A DNA stretch of 64,000 nt, taken from Bacteroidales bacterium UBA2712 (GTDB lineage: Bacteria > Bacteroidota > Bacteroidia > Bacteroidales > Paludibacteraceae). Below are positions 43,561 to 52,244 of this stretch, one piece after another. Both the position numbers and the translations under genes were made by a program. A model generated the notes under the pieces. It made no database searches and was not told the DNA's origin. It saw only the letters and a list, made by a program, of their open reading frames with translations. The first letter of the stretch is position 1. Every line of letters begins with the position of its first letter. Location of the stretch: NCBI GenBank assembly GCA_002354055.1, contig DEKW01000017.1, positions 5,499 to 69,498 of the forward strand, written 5' to 3'.

Positions 43561-43591
43561 CAAAGGTAGCATTTTTTTTGGAATTACGCAA
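43561..43591 (-). promoter_or_regulatory. Promoter for the nucleotide supercluster (pyrC)
   Basis: On the minus strand TTG (43589-43591), then 20 bp, then TACCTTTG (43561-43568). The predicted start of transcription is about 45 nt before the pyrC ATG. It is the only clear consensus promoter I found for the genes down to aspC and FNT. Confidence 0.75.
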
Positions 43592-43687
43592 GTTTTTTCG
43601 CAACAAAATCGTACAATTTTTATTTTGCTAACTTTACTTGACATTCCGCCGATTTTACCGTCAAAATAGAAAAAAATACGGAGATTC

Positions 43688-43718
43688 TTGCATATCTCAA
43701 AAAAAATCATTACCTTTG
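43688..43718 (+). promoter_or_regulatory. Promoter for lepA
   Basis: TTG (43688-43690), then a 20-bp spacer, then TACCTTTG (43711-43718), about 33 bp before the lepA ATG. It is divergent from the pyrC promoter in the same 242-bp intergenic region. Confidence 0.8.
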
Positions 43719-43750
43719 CGCCGGATTTTACTTTGGAGATTTAGGACCTA

Positions 43751-45526
43751 ATGGATAAGATACGTAATTTTTGTATTATTGCTCACATCGATCACGGCAA
43801 ATCGACCCTTGCGGATCGCATGTTGGAGATCACGCAGACTGTCGATGTGCGGCAGATGGAGAACCAGGTGTTGGACGACATGGATCTGGAGAAAGAGCGC
43901 GGTATAACCATCAAATCGCACGCCATCCAGATGCAACACAAAGGCTACACCCTCAACCTGATTGACACTCCGGGGCACGTGGACTTCAGTTATGAAGTCT
44001 CGCGTTCTATCGCGGCATGCGAGGGAGCGATACTTGTCGTCGATGCGACACAGGGCGTGCAAGCGCAGACCATCTCCAACCTCTATATGGCGATTGAGCA
44101 CGACCTGGAGATCATCCCGGTGCTCAACAAATGCGACATGGACAACGCCATGCCCGAGCGCGTGGAGGACGAGATTGTCGATCTGTTAGGTTGCAAACGC
44201 GAGGAGATCCTCCGTTGTTCCGCCAAGACCGGAGAAGGTGTGCCGGAGATCTTAGACGCCATCGTCGAGCGTATTCCTGCGCCCAAAGGCGACCCGAACG
44301 CACCGCTCCAATGTCTGGTCTTCGACTCCGTCTTCAATTCTTTCCGAGGCATCATCGCCTATTTCAAAGTGGTCAACGGTACGATGAAGACCGGCGACCA
44401 AGTGCGCTTTGTCAACACCGGCAAAGAGTACGACGCCGACGAGATAGGTATCCTCAAACTCGAGATGTCTCCCCGCAAAGAGATTTCCGCCGGAAACGTG
44501 GGATATATCATCTCCGGCATCAAGACCTCGACCGAAGTCAAAGTCGGTGATACCATCACCCACGTAGCGCGGCCGTGCGACAAAGCGATTGCCGGTTTCG
44601 AGGAAGCCAAACCGATGGTCTTTGCAGGTGTGTATCCCATTGAGTCTGAGGACTACGAGGACCTGCGCGCATCGCTGGAGAAACTGCAACTGAACGATGC
44701 CTCCCTCACTTTCCAGCCGGAGTCCTCGATGGCGTTGGGCTTTGGTTTCCGTTGCGGATTCTTAGGCTTGCTTCACATGGAGATCATCCAGGAGCGGCTC
44801 GATCGCGAGTTCGATATGGATGTCATCACCACCGTCCCGAACGTATCCTATAATGTCTATACCAAAGACGGCGGAATGGTCGAGGTGCATAACCCGGCCG
44901 GCATGCCGGATCTCACGGAGATCGACCGCATCGAGGAGCCGTATATCCGCGCAAGCGTGATTACCACCGCGGATTACATCGGTCCGATTATGACCCTCTG
45001 TCTCGGCAAACGAGGCGAACTCGTCAAACAGGAGTATATCTCCGGCAACCGCATGGAGCTTCTCTTCGACATGCCGCTCGGCGAGATCGTCATCGATTTC
45101 TACGACAAACTCAAATCCATCTCCAAGGGCTACGCCTCCTTCGATTGGCACATGAACGGCTTCAGACCGTCCAACCTCGTCAAACTGGATATCCTCCTCA
45201 ACGGCGAGCAGGTCGATGCGCTCTCTACCCTCACCCATAGGGACAATGCCGTCGATTTCGGTCGTCGCATGTGTGAGAAACTCAAGGAACTCCTTCCGCG
45301 TCAACAGTTTGACATCGCTATCCAAGCCGCCATTGGAGCCAAGATCATCGCCCGCGAGACCGTCAAGCAGGTCCGCAAAGATGTCCTTGCGAAATGTTAC
45401 GGCGGTGACGTGAGCCGTAAGCGCAAACTGCTCGAGAAACAGAAACGCGGTAAGAAGCGCATGAAGCAAATCGGTAACGTCGAAGTCCCCCAGAAAGCCT
45501 TCCTCGCCGTCCTTAAATTGGATTAA
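43751..45526 (+). CDS. lepA: Elongation factor 4 (LepA)
   Basis: 591 aa (family ~595-600). Ribosome-binding GTPase related to EF-G. G1 AHIDHGKSTLADRMLE (residues ~10-25), switch I KERGITIKSHAIQM, G3 LIDTPGHVDFSYEV near 72 and G4 VLNKCDMD near 124. The LepA-specific C-terminal domain ends in RKRKLLEKQKRGKKRMKQIG. Single-gene unit with its own promoter. The downstream gene is convergent, with only a 12-bp gap and no obvious terminator. Confidence 0.98.
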   Translation: MDKIRNFCIIAHIDHGKSTLADRMLEITQTVDVRQMENQVLDDMDLEKERGITIKSHAIQMQHKGYTLNLIDTPGHVDFSYEVSRSIAACEGAILVVDATQGVQAQTISNLYMAIEHDLEIIPVLNKCDMDNAMPERVEDEIVDLLGCKREEILRCSAKTGEGVPEILDAIVERIPAPKGDPNAPLQCLVFDSVFNSFRGIIAYFKVVNGTMKTGDQVRFVNTGKEYDADEIGILKLEMSPRKEISAGNVGYIISGIKTSTEVKVGDTITHVARPCDKAIAGFEEAKPMVFAGVYPIESEDYEDLRASLEKLQLNDASLTFQPESSMALGFGFRCGFLGLLHMEIIQERLDREFDMDVITTVPNVSYNVYTKDGGMVEVHNPAGMPDLTEIDRIEEPYIRASVITTADYIGPIMTLCLGKRGELVKQEYISGNRMELLFDMPLGEIVIDFYDKLKSISKGYASFDWHMNGFRPSNLVKLDILLNGEQVDALSTLTHRDNAVDFGRRMCEKLKELLPRQQFDIAIQAAIGAKIIARETVKQVRKDVLAKCYGGDVSRKRKLLEKQKRGKKRMKQIGNVEVPQKAFLAVLKLD

Positions 45527-45538
45527 CTTTGATTACCA

Positions 45539-46432
45539 TTATATCAGTATTCTCGTCTGGCGGCGGTACTCGGCATAGCCGGGCTTATTGGCAAGCTGGC
45601 GTTGCTCCATCAGAGGGATGGAGATGCCGAGGAAAAGGGCTGTCATGGCAATCGGGCCGAGAATAAACCAATCGATACCTCCAAAAGGCACATACATAAT
45701 CCAAATACCCCACCAGAACAGGATCTCTCCGAAATAATTCGGATGGCGGCCGTGTTTCCATAATCCTACATTACATACTTCGCCGGGATGCGCCGCGCGG
45801 AAATCATGGCTTTGCTTGTCGGCGATGAGTTGGATCGTCGGCGCTATAAGACAGATAACAAATCCCCAAAACAACAAGCCAAAGGAAACAGCCGAGGTGA
45901 ACTTAAATGACAAAGGATTTTCATAAAGTTTTAATCCCGGTAACATCGCCGCAAAGACGACGAGCGTCGGAACCATGTTCAGGCCGAAGAAATTAATCAG
46001 ATGAAAGAGCACCGGATGAAGCGAGCGGTACTTGGTATAACGCCAGTCCTCATGCCCTATGCCCTTGAAAGTGATGACCCAGTTGCGCGTCAACCGCCAG
46101 CCCCAATACCATGAGGCTATCAGAAGCAGAATCACCGGCAGCGACCAGACACCTGTATAAAATGCCCAAAGCAGAAAAGCCACCGGAGGGAAGACCGACC
46201 AATAGGGATCATAAACGGACACATTCTCATACAAAAGCCCGAATGCCCAGACAATAATCGTGGCTACGACATCCGCCACAAAGAGGCTTAATAGAGGCTT
46301 AACAGTAGCGCTATGGTCTAGGATTGGCCCGTTTTTCATCGCATAAAAGACCGTTATTGCCACGATTGTGGCAAGGAGATAAATGGCGGTAATGAGTGCC
46401 ACACTTTTCCACTTGGAGTAAGATCGTTTCAT
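45539..46432 (-). CDS. DUF1295 / isoprenylcysteine methyltransferase-like membrane protein
   Basis: 297 aa from the ATG at 46432; the longer frame to 46486 would start upstream of the promoter's -7 element and is rejected. About six or seven membrane segments. The C-terminal signature GLWKHGRHPNYFGEILFWWG near residue 230 belongs to the steroid 5-alpha-reductase/ICMT-like DUF1295 family, which binds NADPH or SAM. Substrate unknown. Residues ILDHSA are encoded by an 18-bp sequence identical to one in purM. A near-perfect 11-bp tandem AGAGGCTTAAT lies alongside. Confidence 0.8.
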   Translation of the reverse strand: MKRSYSKWKSVALITAIYLLATIVAITVFYAMKNGPILDHSATVKPLLSLFVADVVATIIVWAFGLLYENVSVYDPYWSVFPPVAFLLWAFYTGVWSLPVILLLIASWYWGWRLTRNWVITFKGIGHEDWRYTKYRSLHPVLFHLINFFGLNMVPTLVVFAAMLPGLKLYENPLSFKFTSAVSFGLLFWGFVICLIAPTIQLIADKQSHDFRAAHPGEVCNVGLWKHGRHPNYFGEILFWWGIWIMYVPFGGIDWFILGPIAMTALFLGISIPLMEQRQLANKPGYAEYRRQTRILI

Positions 46433-46455
46433 ATGCCCAAAAATTAAATTTGCTG

Positions 46456-46487
46456 CAAAAGTAGTAAAAAATTTTGAGATGTGCAAA
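46456..46487 (-). promoter_or_regulatory. Promoter for the DUF1295 gene
   Basis: On the minus strand TTTG (46484-46487), 20-bp spacer, TACTTTTG (46456-46463). This places the start of transcription just before the ATG at 46432 and decides the start codon. It overlaps the divergent umuC promoter. Confidence 0.75.
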
Positions 46488-46503
46488 TTTATTTGTACCT
46501 TTG
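46473..46503 (+). promoter_or_regulatory. Promoter for umuC
   Basis: TTTG (46473-46476), 19-bp spacer, TACCTTTG (46496-46503), with the umuC ATG 22 bp downstream. The two divergent promoters share about 15 bp, so the polymerases probably exclude each other. I did not find a clear LexA-type palindrome. Confidence 0.75.
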
Positions 46504-46524
46504 CAGCGATTTTTGGATTAAAGC

Positions 46525-47781
46525 ATGTACATCCACCTGGATTGCAATAATTTCTTCGTGAGCTGCGAGCTGGTCTCGCGTCCGGAGTTAAAGGGTACGC
46601 CGGTAGTCGTAGCGAACAATAACGACAACAACGGCGGAATCATCCTTGCGCTCAATCAGGAAGCCAAAGCGGTGGGCCTGAAGAGAGGCAATCCGATTTT
46701 TCAGGTGACGAAGATCATCGAGCAAAACAAAGTGACGGTGATTGACGTGCATCATCAGCTCTATCACGACATCTCGCATCATATCATGGACGAAGTTCGC
46801 GAGACGGAGATGGTGCTCGATTTCGTGCAATACAGCGTGGATGAGTTCTTCGGGATGATGCCCGATGACGACCCCGTGCGGCTGCGCGAATATTTACAGA
46901 AACTCAAAGACCTTATTCTTCGCGAAACGGATATTCCCGTTAGTTGTGGAGCAGGATTGAGTTATACGCTCGCCAAAACCGCCACTTGGTTCGCCAAGCA
47001 CTACCCTGCTTATCAGGGCATTTGTATCATGAGCAGCGACCAACGCGAGAAAGCTCTCTCAATGCTGGATATCAAGGATGTATGGGGCATCGGACGGCGG
47101 AGTTTCAAGCGGTTGGCGGAGTTAGGAATACAAACGGCGTTGGACTTTGCGAACCGGAAAGAGGCGTGGGTCAAACGGCTTTTCGGGGTGAACGGCGTGA
47201 GGACTTGGAAGGAGTTGAACGGTGTTCCGGCGATTACGATAGCCAGCCATGACCGGCAGAAATCCATCATGTACAGCCGCACTTTTGCACACATGACGAG
47301 CAGCAAAGAGGTGTTGATGCGGGAGTTGAGCAATTATGCTTCTTCGGCAGCACGGAGGATGCGTGAGCAACAATCCCTTTGCCAGACGGTGACGCTCTTT
47401 CTGGCGACCAACCGTCATCGGCAGGATCTGGCGCAGTATTCCGCAGACGAGACTCTGCGTCTGAGCGCCGCGACGGATGACTCGACGCTGATCATCAAAG
47501 CCGTGGAGAAGCTCTTGGAGTCCCTCTTCCGGGAGAATTATCAGTACAAACAAGCAGGCGTCATTTTGGGACAGTTACAGAGCAACAAAAGTGTGCAACT
47601 GGACTTGTTTGCAATAAACGACCTCGACGAGAAAGAACGCCACAAGCGGCTTATGCAGGCGATTGACGGCATTAACAAACGGTTCGGCAAGAACCATATT
47701 CATTTTGCCATACAAGGCTCGGAAGCCGATTTCAGCGACCAGCCAGCTGGATTTATGAGACCCAAAATAGTTGAAAGTTGA
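46525..47781 (+). CDS. umuC: Y-family DNA polymerase, UmuC type
   Basis: 418 aa translesion polymerase (Pol V catalytic-type). The first metal site is MYIHLDCNNFFVSCELV, with the second acidic pair in VQYSVDEFFGMM (SxDE) near residue 108. The helix-hairpin-helix is DIKDVWGIGRRSFKRLAELG near 190. A C-terminal little-finger and UmuC-type tail follow (near QLDLFAIND). No umuD lies next to it, although the two are often paired. The stop codon is inside the AGTTGAA heptamer repeat that separates it from the SDR gene. Confidence 0.9.
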   Translation: MYIHLDCNNFFVSCELVSRPELKGTPVVVANNNDNNGGIILALNQEAKAVGLKRGNPIFQVTKIIEQNKVTVIDVHHQLYHDISHHIMDEVRETEMVLDFVQYSVDEFFGMMPDDDPVRLREYLQKLKDLILRETDIPVSCGAGLSYTLAKTATWFAKHYPAYQGICIMSSDQREKALSMLDIKDVWGIGRRSFKRLAELGIQTALDFANRKEAWVKRLFGVNGVRTWKELNGVPAITIASHDRQKSIMYSRTFAHMTSSKEVLMRELSNYASSAARRMREQQSLCQTVTLFLATNRHRQDLAQYSADETLRLSAATDDSTLIIKAVEKLLESLFRENYQYKQAGVILGQLQSNKSVQLDLFAINDLDEKERHKRLMQAIDGINKRFGKNHIHFAIQGSEADFSDQPAGFMRPKIVES

Positions 47782-47789
47782 AAGTTGAA
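47769..47789. repeat. Heptamer tandem repeat AGTTGAA x3 at umuC stop
   Basis: Three exact AGTTGAA units contain the umuC TGA stop and end 6 bp before the SDR start codon. Confidence 0.9.
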
Positions 47790-47795
47790 AAATAT

Positions 47796-48590
47796 ATGAA
47801 AACTCACTTTGCATTAGTAACCGGCGCATCGTCGGGAATCGGATTAGAGTTCGCCAAGCAGTTAGCCCAACGCGGATATAACTTGCTGATTGTCAGCAAC
47901 GTCCCTCAGATCAACGAAGCCGCAGAAGAGATCAAGAAGGGATTAGGGGATGAGAGGGTTAGCGGATTAGAGGTGATTCCGCTTGTCATGGACCTGAGCC
48001 GACAATCTTCCGCGCGCGAACTATATGATTACACGCACGCGCAGGCGATAGAGGTCGAAGTGCTGGTCAATAACGCCGGCGTCTATCACGACCGCGACAT
48101 CCTGGACGACAGTGAGGCTTTCACTTCGCTCATTCTCAACCTGCATATGTACACGCCGGCGATGCTGTGTTACCTGTTTGGGCAGGACATGAAGACCCGT
48201 CGGCACGGGTATATCCTCAACGTGTGCTCCGTGACGAGTAAGATCGTCGCGCAACGTCTGGGTACGTATGCCTCCACCAAAGCGTTCCTTTCCGCCTTCA
48301 CGCGGTCACTGCATATCGAGTTGCACGAGTACGGCGTACATGTGACGGATGTGAGCCCGGGAGCGGTGGATACAGGGCTTTTCTCCATTCCGCAATGGGA
48401 GACAAAAGCCGGCAAAGCCTTAGGCATCATCGCTTCGCCTCAGATGCTCGTTCGCAGAGCCCTGCGTGCGCTCTTTTGGGGATGCAGCAAAACAACAATA
48501 CCCACCGTCTTCTGGCAGGTATTGTGCTTCATCATTCTGCTGATCCCCACGTGCGTATTGCGGTGGATTCGCAAGTTCGGCTGGTTTTAA
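47796..48590 (+). CDS. Short-chain dehydrogenase/reductase
   Basis: 264 aa from the ATG at 47796 (MKTHFALVTGASSGIGLEFA). The in-frame ATG at 47778 falls in the heptamer repeat and is less likely. Classical SDR: cofactor motif TGASSGIG, NNAGV near residue 92, and active-site YASTKAF near 153. A C-terminal hydrophobic helix (FWQVLCFIILLIPTCVL) suggests membrane attachment. Substrate unknown. Its stop overlaps that of the convergent SIMPL gene by 4 bp. Confidence 0.88.
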   Translation: MKTHFALVTGASSGIGLEFAKQLAQRGYNLLIVSNVPQINEAAEEIKKGLGDERVSGLEVIPLVMDLSRQSSARELYDYTHAQAIEVEVLVNNAGVYHDRDILDDSEAFTSLILNLHMYTPAMLCYLFGQDMKTRRHGYILNVCSVTSKIVAQRLGTYASTKAFLSAFTRSLHIELHEYGVHVTDVSPGAVDTGLFSIPQWETKAGKALGIIASPQMLVRRALRALFWGCSKTTIPTVFWQVLCFIILLIPTCVLRWIRKFGWF

Positions 48591-49276
48591 TCCAAGTAGT
48601 AGTCCACGGTCGTTACGACGCGTACGTGCTTGATCCAAGGCTGGTATTCATCGTTCTCGATGGAGAATTGGCCCTGGCTGGCACGACGGATGGAACCCAG
48701 CGAACACTGTGCATCATCGGCGAACTTCTGCGCTACGGCACGTGCGTTCTGCGTTGCCTCTTCGATCATCGCAGGCTTCAGCTCCGGCAGACCGTTATAC
48801 TGATAGTCCAAGTCCCATTTATTGGAGGTGACGATGATGCCCTCCTTGAGCAAGTCCGCCTCTTTGCCCTGGCTTGCTACCACCAGTTTGACCTTGTCGG
48901 TCGAGACGATGATGGACGTACGGAGCGTATATTTGTACTCCGGACGATGGTCACCGTAGTAGTTCTCCCAGTTGTTATCCACGGAGATGGTACCTTGACG
49001 CAGGTCGCTCTCCTCAAAACCCAAAGACAACAGATGTTGTTTTACTTTCTCAGAGACATTGCCGATCTGCTGATAGAGCGAGGGCAGGTCGTTGCCGTTC
49101 CATCCGAAAGAGAGCGGCCAAACGGCATAATCCGCTTCCACCTCACGGGTACTCAGACCCTTCACCGACACCGCGCGGTCTTTATCCGCATACTTGCTGA
49201 TACCGCAGTAGATAAACAAGCCTCCGAGGCATAATCCCAGCGCAACTAATGCGCCCGCTAACATGTTATTTTTCAT
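48587..49276 (-). CDS. SIMPL-domain (DUF541) membrane-anchored protein
   Basis: 229 aa. The N-terminal signal/anchor (residues ~5-25; LAGALVALGLCLGGLFIYCG) is followed by the SIMPL domain. Typical parts are AVSVKGLSTREVEADYAVWPL, TIIVSTDKVKLVVASQGKEADLLKEG (paraphrased span near residue 115) and a long helix with EEATQNARAVAQKFADDAQ. A periplasmic or extracellular-facing location is expected. The general function of the family is poorly defined. It lies 15 bp after the double-receiver PEP-binding gene. Confidence 0.82.
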   Translation of the reverse strand: MKNNMLAGALVALGLCLGGLFIYCGISKYADKDRAVSVKGLSTREVEADYAVWPLSFGWNGNDLPSLYQQIGNVSEKVKQHLLSLGFEESDLRQGTISVDNNWENYYGDHRPEYKYTLRTSIIVSTDKVKLVVASQGKEADLLKEGIIVTSNKWDLDYQYNGLPELKPAMIEEATQNARAVAQKFADDAQCSLGSIRRASQGQFSIENDEYQPWIKHVRVVTTVDYYLD

Positions 49277-49291
49277 AAATTTGTTATTTTG

Positions 49292-52243
49292 TTAAAACTT
49301 GATTAGTGCTTTATTGGCAAATCCGTCGATATACATCTCCAGCGGTTGTTGGAGCCGCACATGGCGGACGAGATCGGTCTCTTCTATAGCCGGAATGGCG
49401 TCGAGGAGATCTTGGTTATAGGCGTCGGTCAGCGGCCTTGCCCATGGATCGACGTTGATGTAGCCGACATTGAATGAGGTCATATTCTGGAAGAAATGGC
49501 TGCCCTGAGACGGCTCGATACGGAAGTTCTCCAGCGAGCACTCGGCGATGGCTTTCGCTTCGCTGATATCGCCCCATTGAACGGGCACTCCGAGTGTCGG
49601 TATCTGCGATCCCCAGCGGCCGTAACCGATGAGGAGGTATTGCTTGCCTTCCTGCCGCATCTTATTGTTCCACTCGCGCAGCGTAGCCGCCATTTCCTGT
49701 GTCCGAAGAACGTCAAACGCCTCTTTGCGGAGGTAGATGATGTCCGTCACGTCGTCGGTCTTACCTATACCGAGCGCGTTGCCCGAACGTAAGAAAGCGC
49801 CGTTTTCATCGACCTTTTCCCACTCCACCTTCGCCGTCAGACTGTCCGCTGAAATGGGACGAATCTGCAGTACATGGAAGATCTGCGGATCATGCTCGAG
49901 GTTCACCGCAAACTCTATCTCCACCGGCGTCTTGATCTCCTCGCGCGCGATATCTAACAGGCATTGGATGATCTCCGCCAAGGGGAAAGTGTTGAATTTG
50001 AGCTGCGGAGCGAAAGTGACGATACGCGGACCATCGGGATAACACGAATCGACGATGCGCATGTTCTCCCGGTCGTACGTCGAGGCGATGAGCTTGAGGG
50101 ACTCAAACTGACCACATTCGTGTATCGGAATACGCTCTAAGTTCACGGCGTCATCGATGGAAGTCTTGAATCGCTCGGGGCTGAGAGAGAGCGCCAACAT
50201 CGACTGCTGGGTCTCGCGCATGGCGAGATCGACCGTCGAGGTCTGCATCACGTTCTTCGGGTATTTGGGGCTGAAACGCAGCACTTGTTCGCCATCGACG
50301 ACGGCTTTACCCAGACCGTAAGCGATCTTGACGATACCGTCTTCGGGTTTCTCTTTGCCCACCGGGTAGAAATTGATGCTGCGCGCCACGCCGGAGATAA
50401 CCGGAAAATAGTAATTTCCTTCGATTTCACCGCATACTTCCTGCAGCACGATCGCCATCTTCTCTTCTGATGGCACGTTGCCCGTGGAGATGATATAACC
50501 TCTCGAAGCGGCGAAATAGACGGACGCGTAAACGGATTTGATGGCCTTGGAGAGCATCCGCAGCTGCTGGTCTTCGTTCTCCGTATGCGGGATCATGTAC
50601 GTGCTATAGACGCCTGCAAAAGGCTGATAATACGAGTCTTCGAGTTTGGAAGACGAACGAATGGCGAGCGGCCGTTTGGTAGCCCGGATAAAATGCCGGA
50701 GGGCTTCGCGGAGCTCCAAAGGCAGCGCAGACGCCACGAACTCCGAGAGGATCTCTTCATCGCTCAGATCGGCGTTGATGACGTATTGAAGACCGTTATC
50801 ATGGATGAACTGATCGAAGAAATCCGTGGTGAGGATCATCGTTCGCGGCACAAGGACGCGGATGTTCTCCCATCGGTCAAAGAGGTCATGTTTCTGCAGG
50901 ATATGATTGAGGAACGCCAGCCCGCGTCCCTTGCCTCCCATCGGACCGTTGCCGCAACGGGAGAAATAGATCGTGCTGTTATAGGTCTTGGGCGAATAAC
51001 GTGCTACGACGCCGAGCGCCTGATTGATACGGTAGTCGTGGATCAGACGGATATTGGTCTGGCGGATGTTCTCGATGTCCGCATCGCTATGGATACTGAG
51101 TTTCTGTACCTCGCGACCGATAGCAAACAAGCCGCGGGCAAAGAGCCATTTGGAGAGGTAGTTATTATCACTCAGACGGCGGAAAGCAGCCGATGAAATC
51201 GAGGATATGATACGTTCAAAGCCCTCCAGATCCGAGGCTCGGTCGATCTCTCTGCCGGTACGCGGGTCACGGGCGATGAAATCGCCGAAACCGAACTCCC
51301 GCTCGATATACTCGCTGACGTCCTGCGAGAGGGTCTTGGATTTCTTGACCACAAAGCCCACGTTCAGCTTTCTCGCGACAGAGCGCATCGACTCCTGCGA
51401 GGATTGCATGAGGAAGGGCATCGTGGGGTTATCTTCGCGGATGAGTCGGCATAGATCGACACCGGCGTCGAGTTTCTCGGCGGATGAAGGCTCGCCTTTA
51501 TGCACCACAAATCCTACATCGGAGATGACGCCGATGATGTTCGCCCCGTAGCGGTTGTAGAGCTCGACGGCTTCGTCGTAGCAGGTTGCCATCAGCACTT
51601 TCGGCCGGGCACGCTTGCGCAGGAGCTGCTGCTTCTCATTGAGCGCATCGCGGATGGCGATAGAGTTCTGCTGGAGAACGAGTTTGTAGAGCAAAGGCAG
51701 GTACGTCGAGTAGTACCGCACGGAGTCCTCCACCAGCATGATTGCCCGTACGCCCTCGTCGAGGATATCGTGCTCGGCGTTGAGACGGTCCTCGATGAGC
51801 TTGATGATGGCGATAATGAGGTCGGTGGAGTTATTCCAGTTAAAGAGGTAATCGACCTTGCTCTTGTCCTGCTGCTCGAGGCGGCGGTGCACCTCTTTGC
51901 TGAAGGAGGAAAGAACGACTATCGGACATTCCGGGTATCGCTCTTTCGCCTCCGCAGCAAAATCCCACACTTCGCTTCCTCCGGCGCTATAGACGACCAG
52001 AATGAGGTCGAACGGCAGTTTTTGGGACGCCTTGCGTTCGTCGATGATCGTTAACGCCTCGGGCGTCGTCTCTGCACGCGTGATTGACGGAGGATTGGAG
52101 AGGTTCAGCTCCGCATACTCCTGCGCGATCTGCACGTCGATACGGCCGTCCTCCTCGAGTGCAAAACTGTCGTAGTTGTTGCACACGAGCAGGATCCGCT
52201 TCACGCGCCTCTCCATCAGCGATGTGTAGTTGTTGGTTTCCAT
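49292..52243 (-). CDS. PEP synthase/PPDK N-domain protein fused to receiver-like domains
   Basis: 983 aa. Residues ~15-150 look like a receiver fold without the acceptor Asp (KRILLVCNNYDSF; FDLILVVYSAG). Residues ~165-320 are a second receiver-like region with an acidic pocket (IMLVEDSVRYY) and an Asp at about 242 in GVISDVGF. From about residue 430 it is the pyruvate/PEP-binding ATP-grasp N-domain of PEP synthase (GKGRGLAFLNHIL, LAIRSSSKLEDSYYQPFAGVYSTY). The phosphohistidine swivel and PEP/pyruvate domains of true PEP synthase are absent, so it is probably not a complete PEP synthase. Known in Bacteroides; role unknown. It lies 1 bp after gdhA. Confidence 0.82.
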   Translation of the reverse strand: METNNYTSLMERRVKRILLVCNNYDSFALEEDGRIDVQIAQEYAELNLSNPPSITRAETTPEALTIIDERKASQKLPFDLILVVYSAGGSEVWDFAAEAKERYPECPIVVLSSFSKEVHRRLEQQDKSKVDYLFNWNNSTDLIIAIIKLIEDRLNAEHDILDEGVRAIMLVEDSVRYYSTYLPLLYKLVLQQNSIAIRDALNEKQQLLRKRARPKVLMATCYDEAVELYNRYGANIIGVISDVGFVVHKGEPSSAEKLDAGVDLCRLIREDNPTMPFLMQSSQESMRSVARKLNVGFVVKKSKTLSQDVSEYIEREFGFGDFIARDPRTGREIDRASDLEGFERIISSISSAAFRRLSDNNYLSKWLFARGLFAIGREVQKLSIHSDADIENIRQTNIRLIHDYRINQALGVVARYSPKTYNSTIYFSRCGNGPMGGKGRGLAFLNHILQKHDLFDRWENIRVLVPRTMILTTDFFDQFIHDNGLQYVINADLSDEEILSEFVASALPLELREALRHFIRATKRPLAIRSSSKLEDSYYQPFAGVYSTYMIPHTENEDQQLRMLSKAIKSVYASVYFAASRGYIISTGNVPSEEKMAIVLQEVCGEIEGNYYFPVISGVARSINFYPVGKEKPEDGIVKIAYGLGKAVVDGEQVLRFSPKYPKNVMQTSTVDLAMRETQQSMLALSLSPERFKTSIDDAVNLERIPIHECGQFESLKLIASTYDRENMRIVDSCYPDGPRIVTFAPQLKFNTFPLAEIIQCLLDIAREEIKTPVEIEFAVNLEHDPQIFHVLQIRPISADSLTAKVEWEKVDENGAFLRSGNALGIGKTDDVTDIIYLRKEAFDVLRTQEMAATLREWNNKMRQEGKQYLLIGYGRWGSQIPTLGVPVQWGDISEAKAIAECSLENFRIEPSQGSHFFQNMTSFNVGYINVDPWARPLTDAYNQDLLDAIPAIEETDLVRHVRLQQPLEMYIDGFANKALIKF

Positions 52244-52244
52244 T

